Assembly (NCBI GenBank): GCA_019057735.1 | Contig: JAHLWV010000109.1 | Location: 1-7,222, forward strand | Direction of reading: 5' to 3' | Origin: Promethearchaeota archaeon | GTDB lineage: Archaea > Asgardarchaeota > Lokiarchaeia > Sigynarchaeales > SOKP01 | Length of the DNA stretch: 7,222 nucleotides | In this document: one piece after another, positions 1-4,833 of the stretch | Layout: each line of letters starts with the position of its first letter | Position numbering within the stretch: position 1 is the first letter of the stretch | Notes under the pieces: model-generated | The model's input: the letters and a program-made list of their open reading frames with translations, nothing else | Told to the model about the DNA's origin: nothing | Databases searched by the model: none | Program-made: the position numbers and the translations under genes

Positions 1-34
1 ATGATTTAACATACAATAATTTAGGATTTACCAT

Positions 35-41
35 AAAAAAA
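35..41 (-). terminator. Oligo-T stretch downstream of msrA
   Basis: A run of seven A on the plus strand gives T7 on the msrA sense strand, about 75 nt past the msrA stop. Archaeal transcription commonly ends at such T tracts without a hairpin. AT-rich sequence makes such runs common by chance, so this is weak. Confidence 0.25.
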
Positions 42-115
42 GTATAATTATTAATTGGTTATGATTCGCCAAATTTTTTATACAAAATTGATTATTTTTG
101 AATTTAAAATGCTGA

Positions 116-568
116 TTATTTGTTTTTTTCGTGGTATTTCTGATGGTATTCTTCTGCTTTATAATACTCCGCAGCAGGAACTATTTCAGTAACAATTGAT
201 TTCTTATATTTTCCGGATCGTTCCAACTTTTCCTTTAATCTTATTGCAGACAATCGTTGTTCTTCATTACTGTAAAACACTGCAGATCTATATTGAGTTC
301 CAATGTCCCAACCTTGGCGATTAAGCGTAGTAGGATTGTGAATGTCCCAAAAGATTTCCAATAAAACCTCATAAGATACAATCGAAGGATCAAAGGTAAC
401 TTTAACCACTTCAGCATGTCCTGTTTTATTAGTACAGACATCTTTATAAGTTGGGTTCTTTGTAGTCCCGCCAGTATATCCGACTTCAGTTTCAATTACG
501 CCTTCCACCTTTCCAAATTTAGTTTCGACTCCCCAAAAACAACCTGCTCCAAAAATAGCTTCTTCCAT
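116..568 (-). CDS. msrA: Peptide methionine-S-sulfoxide reductase MsrA
   Basis: Reduces the S-epimer of methionine sulfoxide in proteins and free methionine, repairing oxidative damage in the cytoplasm. The 150-residue protein is almost only the MsrA catalytic domain. It has GCFWG with the nucleophile C10, the segment NPTYKDVC with Y41, TGHAEVV with E53, and GTQYRSAV with D88 and Y93. These match the catalytic Cys, Tyr, Glu, Asp and Tyr of E. coli MsrA by my alignment from memory. The family ending (YYKAEEYHQKYHEKN) is present, but the C-terminal tail with recycling cysteines seen in E. coli is absent; the only other cysteine is C45. I chose the ATG at 566-568 because homology begins there. 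The frame stays open upstream to a TTG at 641-643, adding a hydrophobic 25-residue stretch that looks like AT-rich read-through. No Shine-Dalgarno is visible. It lies 145 bp downstream of the acyl-CoA synthetase gene on the same strand, so read-through transcription is possible. Confidence 0.95.
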   Translation of the reverse strand: MEEAIFGAGCFWGVETKFGKVEGVIETEVGYTGGTTKNPTYKDVCTNKTGHAEVVKVTFDPSIVSYEVLLEIFWDIHNPTTLNRQGWDIGTQYRSAVFYSNEEQRLSAIRLKEKLERSGKYKKSIVTEIVPAAEYYKAEEYHQKYHEKNK

Positions 569-676
569 GATTAATTTTAATATAAAGAAAATTACTAAAA
601 AAAATGATGGTGATTTCTTATAAAGAAAAAAGGGAAGACGCAAATATTATTAAAAATAAATGGAGGGAAGACTAAT

Positions 677-682
677 AAAAAA
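677..682 (-). terminator. Oligo-T stretch after the acyl-CoA synthetase gene
   Basis: A6 on the plus strand reads as T6 inside a pyrimidine-rich stretch (TTGTTTCTTTTTTATT) about 31 nt past the stop of the synthetase gene. This is a plausible archaeal intrinsic terminator separating it from msrA. There is no hairpin. If it is inefficient, msrA would be read from the same transcript. Confidence 0.3.
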
Positions 683-713
683 GAAACAAGGAAAATAACA
701 TTTTATTTTTATC

Positions 714-2366
714 CTACTTTTTTTGTGCTTCTAGGTCTTTTAATTCGCGATGAAGCACTTTACCTACTACGGTTTTAGGAATTTCATCAATAAATTCAAC
801 ATAGCGAGGATATTTATCTCCTGCCATGTTTTCTTTTGCCCAATCTATGATGTCTTGTTCAGTCATCCCTTTGTCTTTATACTCTTCTTTTAGCACGACA
901 TATGCTTTAATATTTTCGTTTCCCTTGTCATCGATTATCCCAATAACTCCGCATTCTTGAATGGCTTCGTGATAATATAAGAGATCTTCTACTTCAGTGG
1001 GGTAAACTGAATGTCCCTTGTACTTGATCAAATTCTTTAACCTGGCTTTAATAACAAAATAACCGTCTTCGTCCATTAGAGCTAAATCGCCAGTCCATAA
1101 CCAACCATCCTTGATTGTGTTATTAGTTTCCTCCTCACGTTTATAATACCCCTTCATCATCTGTGGACCTCTTGTTACTAGTTCTCCAACTTCTCCAATC
1201 CCAAGCGTATTACCGTTGGGATCGCATATTTTTACATCTGTATTAGGAAAGGGCATTCCAATCGTCCCTTGTTTTAATTTACCTTCAAAAGGAGTTGCTG
1301 TAACCGCTGGCGACATTTCTGTTAATCCGTAGGCTTCTCGAAGCTTTGATCCCGTCAATTTTTCGAATGTTTTTCTCACTTCCTCAGGGAGGGGTCCCGC
1401 TGAGCTTAAGCAATATTTTATACTCGACAAGTCGTGATTTTGGATTCCTTCGTAATTATTTAGATTATTGTAGATCGCTGCTACTCCGGGGAAAACAGTA
1501 ACTTTGCTTGCTTCAATAACTTCAATAACCTCTTGCGCCTCCCTAGGGTTGAAAACACACGCTAACTTCCACCCGTTATGAATACTCATATTCATCATAA
1601 AACCCATATAAATATGATAAAAAGGTAAAGCTGCAAGTAGAACTTCTTTCCCTAATTCCTTTTCTACAAACCATGATTCTGCTTGAAAGATGTTTGCAGC
1701 AATGCTTCCATGAGTCAACATTGCTCCCTTAGGGAATCCCGTTGTTCCCCCCGTGTATTGCAATTGAGCTAAATCATCTAAACTTATATCCACTTTTGGC
1801 GGATTTGGAGCAGTTTCTCTTATAAAATCCTCCATCATGGGTTCTCCTCCCACGGAAAATTCAGGAGGTGCCAATGGGTCAGGTGTTAAATAAGGCGAAA
1901 GATTGCTATAAAACTTGTGTTTTACACCGGTTTCACCAATAATAGGGTCTACTAATCCCGAAAAACCTTCCCAACCGATATAAACTTTTGCGTCACTGTC
2001 GTTTAGTTGACGTTTTATCTCAAGTTTTTTAAATAAAGGCGAGATTGGAGTAACTACTCCACCAATTTTTAAAATACCGTAATAATAAGCGATAAACGCC
2101 GGATTATTGGTAAATTGGATTGCTACACAATCACCTTTCTTTATACCAAGTTCGGTTAATTTCGTTGCCATGCGATACACAATATCAAGCAACATAGTAT
2201 AGGTGAGTTCGAATCCCATAAAATAGGTTACAACATTATTAGGATAGAGTTTAACAGTATCTTCGAGAAAATCTACTAAATTCTTCTTTGGTATAACAAT
2301 CTCTTTAGGAACTCCTTCATCATAAAATTTTAACCAAGGTTTTTCGGTATACGGATCATTACTCAT
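714..2366 (-). CDS. Long-chain acyl-CoA synthetase (AMP-forming, FadD-like)
   Basis: ANL-superfamily enzyme that activates a carboxylic acid, most likely a long-chain fatty acid, through an acyl-adenylate to acyl-CoA, feeding beta-oxidation or lipid metabolism in the cytoplasm. The 550 residues are full length for the family. The phosphate-binding loop YTGGTTGFPKG is at 204-214, YGLTE at 346-350, and WTGDL with the ATP-ribose-binding D427 around 424-428. The hinge region RLKNLIKYKG starts at R442, followed by the VYPTEVE motif. Near the end is PKTVVGKVLHREL with the adenylation lysine K536. The opening PWLKFYDEGVPKEI is typical of prokaryotic FadD-like ligases. The ATG start is supported by a GAGGT Shine-Dalgarno 11 nt upstream. 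No signal peptide or membrane segment is evident. The exact acyl substrate cannot be read from the sequence; other CoA ligases of the family (aryl, medium-chain) are possible. The gene is divergent from the small GTPase across a 342-bp gap. Confidence 0.93.
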   Translation of the reverse strand: MSNDPYTEKPWLKFYDEGVPKEIVIPKKNLVDFLEDTVKLYPNNVVTYFMGFELTYTMLLDIVYRMATKLTELGIKKGDCVAIQFTNNPAFIAYYYGILKIGGVVTPISPLFKKLEIKRQLNDSDAKVYIGWEGFSGLVDPIIGETGVKHKFYSNLSPYLTPDPLAPPEFSVGGEPMMEDFIRETAPNPPKVDISLDDLAQLQYTGGTTGFPKGAMLTHGSIAANIFQAESWFVEKELGKEVLLAALPFYHIYMGFMMNMSIHNGWKLACVFNPREAQEVIEVIEASKVTVFPGVAAIYNNLNNYEGIQNHDLSSIKYCLSSAGPLPEEVRKTFEKLTGSKLREAYGLTEMSPAVTATPFEGKLKQGTIGMPFPNTDVKICDPNGNTLGIGEVGELVTRGPQMMKGYYKREEETNNTIKDGWLWTGDLALMDEDGYFVIKARLKNLIKYKGHSVYPTEVEDLLYYHEAIQECGVIGIIDDKGNENIKAYVVLKEEYKDKGMTEQDIIDWAKENMAGDKYPRYVEFIDEIPKTVVGKVLHRELKDLEAQKK

Positions 2367-2377
2367 CTTTTCTAATT

Positions 2378-2382
2378 ACCTC
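2378..2382 (-). promoter_or_regulatory. Shine-Dalgarno site of the acyl-CoA synthetase
   Basis: GAGGT on the minus strand, 11 nt before the ATG at 2364-2366. It is one of only two convincing ribosome binding sites in the window and fixes the start of this gene. Confidence 0.6.
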
Positions 2383-2666
2383 TTCTTTTTTGATCTAAAT
2401 TAGACTAATAATATCTTAAAAAATAATTAAATTAATAAAATCTTAGTTTTGTTTTATTTGTTCAATAGCCATAATAGCAGCTTCACATACATAATCGCAT
2501 TTATCGTGTATTACCTAAATGGTATTTATTATTTTTCTTCTATAAAAACGTCTTTAGAAATTAAAGGATTATTTATCTTACCCATTGAAGATTCTTTTAT
2601 TAAGAAGTTATCTTTATAAATAAATATAAAAGAAAGTTTTCTTTTAAAATAAGAAATCAAATATTA
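2383..2666. other. AT-rich gap with a GC-richer island holding short frame fragments
   Basis: This gap between the divergent synthetase and GTPase genes holds no convincing gene. Within very AT-rich sequence (about 8% GC at 2401-2440), 2461-2510 rises to about 34% GC. On the minus strand 2443-2514 is open for 23 codons ending in TAA, reading ...DKCDYVCEAAIMAIEQ..., but a TAG precedes it and it has no upstream start. Just upstream, 2529-2585 (minus) reads from ATG as MGKINNPLISKDVFIEEK followed by two TAA codons, in a different frame. Together they could be the worn remnant of one small gene, or chance. I recognise neither peptide. Promoters of both flanking genes should also lie in this gap. 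Confidence 0.4.
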
Positions 2667-2674
2667 TTTATAAT
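2667..2674 (+). promoter_or_regulatory. Candidate TATA box of the small GTPase gene
   Basis: TTTATAAT lies about 38 nt before the GTPase ATG. With the usual archaeal spacing of about 26 nt, transcription would start near 2696, giving a leader of about 12 nt. This agrees with the lack of a Shine-Dalgarno site. No clear purine-rich BRE is visible, and the AT-rich background lowers confidence. Confidence 0.35.
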
Positions 2675-2708
2675 TAGTTAAAATTATATTTAGAAAAAGA
2701 TTGATATT

Positions 2709-3248
2709 ATGACAGATCGTGAAGGTGCGTTTAAGTTATGTATATTTGGTGACGGAGGAGTAGGAAAAACCACTCTCGTCAATCGTTATCTGAAAAAAGT
2801 ATTTGATGAAAGTATTAAAATGACCATTGGTGCAGATTTCTACGTAAAAGATTTAGAAATTGATGGTAAGAAAGTTGTGAACCGAATTTGGGACTTTGGG
2901 GGAGAACAACGCTTTAAAGTTCTATTACCGAGTTTTGCAAAAGGTGCTGATGGTGGAATATTTATGTATGATATAACTCGATATACAAGCGTAAAAAACA
3001 TAGATGATTGGCTTTCTATCTTTGAGAAAAACACACGGGATAAGCAAATTAATATACCAATCGTTATGGTGGGGGGTAAACTAGATCTTCAAGAAAAGCG
3101 ATCTGTTGAGACTGAAGATGCTATAGAATTGTCTGAAAAGCACAATTTACAAGGTTATTATGAATGTTCTTCTAAAACTGGTGAGAATGTCGAAGAAGTT
3201 TTCGAATCCATCACTCGAAAAATGATGAAGATCACAAATCTAATCTAA
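2709..3248 (+). CDS. Ras/Rab-like small GTPase (Asgard type)
   Basis: A 179-residue single-domain GTPase of the Ras superfamily, closest in look to Rab/Ras-like proteins, which are strongly expanded in Asgard archaea. Its cellular role is unknown. G1 P-loop GDGGVGKT is at 14-21 and the G2 threonine is T39 in TIGADF. G3 is WDFGGEQRF, with D62 and G65. G4 is GGKLD at 122-126 and G5 is SSK at 154-156. Two motifs are unusual. The position after DxxG, which is the catalytic Gln in Ras/Rab, is E66, with Q67 next to it. The G4 Asn of NKxD is replaced by G123, while K124 and D126 remain. From memory, both variations occur in other Asgard GTPases. The C-terminus (MMKITNLI) has no cysteine, so there is no prenylation site; membrane binding, if any, must use another means. 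The first G motif begins within 14 residues of the ATG, supporting this start. The gene stands alone and converges on the next gene, with a 34-bp gap. Confidence 0.93.
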   Translation: MTDREGAFKLCIFGDGGVGKTTLVNRYLKKVFDESIKMTIGADFYVKDLEIDGKKVVNRIWDFGGEQRFKVLLPSFAKGADGGIFMYDITRYTSVKNIDDWLSIFEKNTRDKQINIPIVMVGGKLDLQEKRSVETEDAIELSEKHNLQGYYECSSKTGENVEEVFESITRKMMKITNLI

Positions 3249-3282
3249 ATATAATTGTTTCCTAATGAAATAGAAGTACTCG

Positions 3283-3819
3283 TTAACCAGATGTTCTTTT
3301 AATAACTTTAACTAATCCTTTCTTTCTTAATTTATTAAGCATCTTTTCGATTTTATCGACAGGTTTTTGGGCAATTTCAGCGCATTGTTCTACTGAATTC
3401 ATTCCATCGCATATTTTTAATAGTTTAAACTCATCTAATGATATCATGCCTAATTGAACACTCATTGGTTGCACTTCCTTTACTATTATCGGTATTCTCA
3501 CTTCTCCACCCTCCTCAGTAGTTCCGCGACCAACATCTTTCATACTAGGGGAATCTCCAAAGAAAGATCGTACACCCGTTACATCATAATTATCATTAAT
3601 ATAAATAAAAACAGTATGTTCTTGATTTGAAACATCCTCGTCGTCTTCAAGATCAGGATGAGGGTTGACATGCTTATGTTCCTTCGTGTAAATACCCATT
3701 TTTAATCCCGTTTTAATTTCGTCTTTATCCACTCTTATATTAACCATTTCGGTGCATATTTCACACCATGCCCAAGCTTCTATAAGACTAAAATATTTTT
3801 TCACTTTATTCTCCGGCAT
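3283..3819 (-). CDS. Unrecognised protein with possible metal site and C-terminal winged helix
   Basis: I do not recognise this 178-residue protein as a named family. The N-terminal half (about 1-87) contains WCEIC (C19, C22), followed by a histidine-rich stretch EHKHVNPHP (H48, H50, H54), an acidic patch DLEDDED and H68. The CxxC and histidines could bind zinc. This half ends in a strand-like segment HTVFIYINDNYDVTGVRSF. A Gly/Glu-rich linker (about 88-107) leads to a C-terminal part, 125-175, with the pattern of a winged helix-turn-helix: LDEFKLLKICDGMNSVEQCAEIA, then KIEKMLNKLRKKGLVKVIKR. The helix and wing spacing is an inference from the residue pattern. It could be a transcription regulator or a protein-interaction adaptor. 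There is no signal peptide or membrane segment. The start is ATG with only a weak GGAAAA upstream. It is convergent with the small GTPase, so the two are not co-transcribed. Confidence 0.85.
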   Translation of the reverse strand: MPENKVKKYFSLIEAWAWCEICTEMVNIRVDKDEIKTGLKMGIYTKEHKHVNPHPDLEDDEDVSNQEHTVFIYINDNYDVTGVRSFFGDSPSMKDVGRGTTEEGGEVRIPIIVKEVQPMSVQLGMISLDEFKLLKICDGMNSVEQCAEIAQKPVDKIEKMLNKLRKKGLVKVIKRTSG

Positions 3820-3845
3820 CGCAATTTTCCAAAAATCTAAATTTC

Positions 3846-3853
3846 GTATAAAA
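3846..3853 (-). promoter_or_regulatory. Candidate TATA box of the 178-residue gene
   Basis: TTTTATAC on the minus strand is centred about 31 nt before the ATG at 3817-3819, so transcription would start about 5 nt before the start codon. This suits a nearly leaderless archaeal mRNA. A second candidate, ATTATAAAG (about 3862-3870), would give a leader near 22 nt. Confidence 0.35.
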
Positions 3854-3966
3854 TAAAATAAGCTTTATAATAATTATGTTGTGAATTTATATAAATATTG
3901 ATTACGAATACAACCTCGAAATAGTAGATAAAACAATTCTGTAAAATCGAAAATGATTAAAGTTAT

Positions 3967-3984
3967 TGGATATTTTATTATCCA
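3967..3984. promoter_or_regulatory. Inverted repeat overlapping a TATA-like element before the zinc-ribbon gene
   Basis: TGGATA-N6-TATCCA brackets an AT-rich core (TTTTAT) about 40 nt upstream of the zinc-ribbon ATG. The core is a candidate TATA box with transcription starting near 4001 and a leader of about 15 nt. A repressor binding the inverted repeat would compete with TBP, but short inverted repeats are frequent in AT-rich DNA, so the regulatory reading is inference. Confidence 0.3.
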
Positions 3985-4015
3985 TTAAAGATAACTATGA
4001 CTAACTGTAATAACG

Positions 4016-4192
4016 ATGTCTGCTTATAAAAAAAATATGTGTTTCTCTTGTGGACTACCTATTGCCCCTTTCGAAGCTGCAGTTCACTTTCCATGCCCCC
4101 AATGCGGTGATGTTACCATATGGAGATGTGAACGATGTAGAACTATGGGAAACCAATATACTTGCCTCAAGTGCGCGTTTCAGGGTCCTTAA
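4016..4192 (+). CDS. Small zinc-ribbon protein linked to translation (COG2888/HVO_2753-like)
   Basis: A 58-residue archaeal zinc-finger micro-protein, predicted from family knowledge to bind RNA or act in translation. It holds four CxxC knuckles in a row: CFSC (C9, C12), CPQC followed by G (C27, C30), CERC (C38, C41) and CLKC (C50, C53). This is enough for two zinc sites. It ends in the family-typical FxGP (AFQGP). The length matches that of related proteins, for example Haloferax HVO_2753 (about 59 residues). The ATG at 4016 gives a short lead-in (MSAYKKNM) before the first knuckle, as usual; no Shine-Dalgarno is visible. In many archaea this gene sits directly upstream of the aEF-1beta gene. 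The same order and strand is seen here, but with 291 bp between them where the two are normally close. The precise molecular role is not established. Confidence 0.93.
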   Translation: MSAYKKNMCFSCGLPIAPFEAAVHFPCPQCGDVTIWRCERCRTMGNQYTCLKCAFQGP

Positions 4193-4434
4193 TTGATGTA
4201 GAAGGATTAAATGAGAATATCTGAAAAATTTCATCTTTTTAAAGGTTCTAACTCTTTTAATTTTTGTTTAAAATCTAAAAATCCAACCACATCATACCAT
4301 TAGTAATAATTAGAGGAGAGGTTGTTGTAAATATAAAAGACCATCTCGAATTTTAGCTAGAAGAGACAATGTCTCAACGGTAGAGAAGAAATTTTGAAAA
4401 ACACAAATTTTTTCAATATTGTTTAATTTAATAA
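4193..4434 (+). other. Long spacer between zinc-ribbon and aEF-1beta genes
   Basis: No gene is visible in this part of the 291-bp spacer. Stops are frequent in all plus-strand frames. The outer parts are AT-rich (about 23% GC at 4201-4310 and about 12% at 4389-4470), while 4311-4388 is about 37% GC and can form several hairpins (see the separate entry). If the two genes share a transcript, this is an intercistronic leader; if not, it contains the aEF-1beta promoter at its right end. Confidence 0.5.
4311..4388 (+). ncRNA. Candidate structured RNA element with competing hairpins
   Basis: A local GC-rich island in AT-rich sequence, with alternating GAGA and TCTC blocks. GAGAGG (4316-4321) can pair with CC-A-TCTC (4341-4347, one bulged A). 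TCTC at 4344-4347 can instead pair with GAGA at 4363-4366. GAGACA (4363-4368) pairs with TGTCTC (4370-4375) as a tight hairpin. TCTC (4372-4375) can pair with GAGA (4383-4386). These pairings exclude each other, as in a switching leader. No conserved RNA family is recognised; it could be a 5' leader element of the aEF-1beta mRNA, a small RNA or chance. The strand is assumed from the flanking genes. Confidence 0.3.
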
Positions 4435-4456
4435 TTTAAATTGATTTAAGCTTAAA
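4435..4456 (+). promoter_or_regulatory. Candidate promoter of the aEF-1beta gene with a 12-bp palindrome
   Basis: TTTAAATT (4435-4442) is a TATA-like box that would place transcription start near 4464, about 20 nt before the ATG and just before the Shine-Dalgarno site. Directly after it lies the perfect palindrome TTTAAGCTTAAA (4445-4456), in the place where archaeal repressors often bind. Palindromes of this length made mainly of A and T are expected several times in a window of this composition, so only the position is suggestive. Confidence 0.3.
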
Positions 4457-4467
4457 ATTAATAATGC

Positions 4468-4474
4468 AAAAGGT
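4468..4474 (+). promoter_or_regulatory. Shine-Dalgarno site of aEF-1beta
   Basis: AAAAGGT-type purine tract ending in AGGT (4471-4474), 9 nt before the ATG at 4484. An ATG at 4464 just upstream is followed by TGA after three codons in its own frame, so 4484 is the only sensible start. Confidence 0.55.
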
Positions 4475-4483
4475 CTGAGTAAA

Positions 4484-4750
4484 ATGGGAGAATATGTAGC
4501 GTTAATAGATGTTGTTCCAGAAGAAATAGATGTGAACTTTGAAGAATTTGTTTCAAAGCTAAAAAGTGTTCTACCTGAAGCTGCTGTTATAGAAAGCTAC
4601 GATGTACAACCAGTAGCGTTTGGTTTAAAAAAAGCTAGGGTTCGCGTTAGATACCCCGAAGAATGGGGTGGTACAGACAAACTCGAAGGTTTTTTTAAAC
4701 AAGTTGAAGGTATACAAGGAATTGAAGGAATAGCCTTCAGTAAAGCATGA
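4484..4750 (+). CDS. ef1b: Archaeal elongation factor 1-beta (aEF-1beta)
   Basis: Guanine nucleotide exchange factor for elongation factor 1-alpha, recycling GDP-bound EF-1alpha to the GTP form during protein synthesis. The 88 residues are the standard archaeal length, equal to the C-terminal exchange domain of eukaryotic eEF1B-alpha without its N-terminal extension. Typical family features are the opening YVALIDVVPEE, the central YDVQPVAFGLKKARVRV (the P-[IV]-AFGLK motif at about 42-49) and the ending GGTDKLEGFFKQVEGIQGIEG, which forms an alpha-beta sandwich. It has a Shine-Dalgarno site and its own TATA-like element. It follows the zinc-ribbon gene as in many archaea, supporting a joint translation role, but at unusual distance. 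It converges on mutL with an 83-bp gap. Confidence 0.96.
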   Translation: MGEYVALIDVVPEEIDVNFEEFVSKLKSVLPEAAVIESYDVQPVAFGLKKARVRVRYPEEWGGTDKLEGFFKQVEGIQGIEGIAFSKA

Positions 4751-4786
4751 ATTTTTGCGGTTTTGCTTTAATCTAATCTGTATGCG

Positions 4787-4823
4787 TTTATTTTTATATT
4801 CAATAAAAAATTCCAAAATTTTT
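4787..4823. terminator. Possible bidirectional terminator between aEF-1beta and mutL
   Basis: The convergent gap contains T-rich tracts on the aEF-1beta strand (TTTATTTTTATATT at about 4787-4800) and an A6 run at 4805-4810 that reads as T6 on the mutL strand. AAAAATT (4806-4812) and AATTTTT (4817-4823) can form a weak 7-bp hairpin with loop CCAA. Oligo-T on both strands fits archaeal termination of both genes. Confidence 0.4.
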
Positions 4824-4833
4824 GTTATTTATT

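Noticed and set aside
1..34. Minus-strand ATG at 32-34 opening a frame (MVNPKLLYVK...) to the left edge
   Set aside because: Only 11 codons are visible, with no Shine-Dalgarno and no recognisable content. It could be the start of a neighbouring gene, but cannot be supported.
61..192. Plus-strand frame of about 43 codons starting with ATG at 61
   Set aside because: It overlaps msrA antisense, has no family resemblance and is best explained as a shadow.
569..643. Hydrophobic N-terminal extension of MsrA from a TTG (possible signal or anchor)
   Set aside because: The extension is a lysine/phenylalanine-rich read-through of AT-rich DNA with no start support, and family homology begins at the ATG at 566-568.
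2709..3819. GTPase and 178-residue protein as a single operon or two-gene system
   Set aside because: They are on opposite strands and converge, so co-transcription is excluded. A functional link is only a neighbourhood suggestion.
4191..4236. Box C/D-like motifs (TGATGT near 4194, CTGA near 4221) suggesting a guide sRNA
   Set aside because: The C box is imperfect, no clear C'/D' pair is present at proper spacing and no terminal stem closes it.
4311..4388. tRNA or other known RNA gene in the GC-rich island
   Set aside because: No cloverleaf, no T-loop consensus and no CCA-type acceptor pairing can be drawn; only short hairpins are seen.
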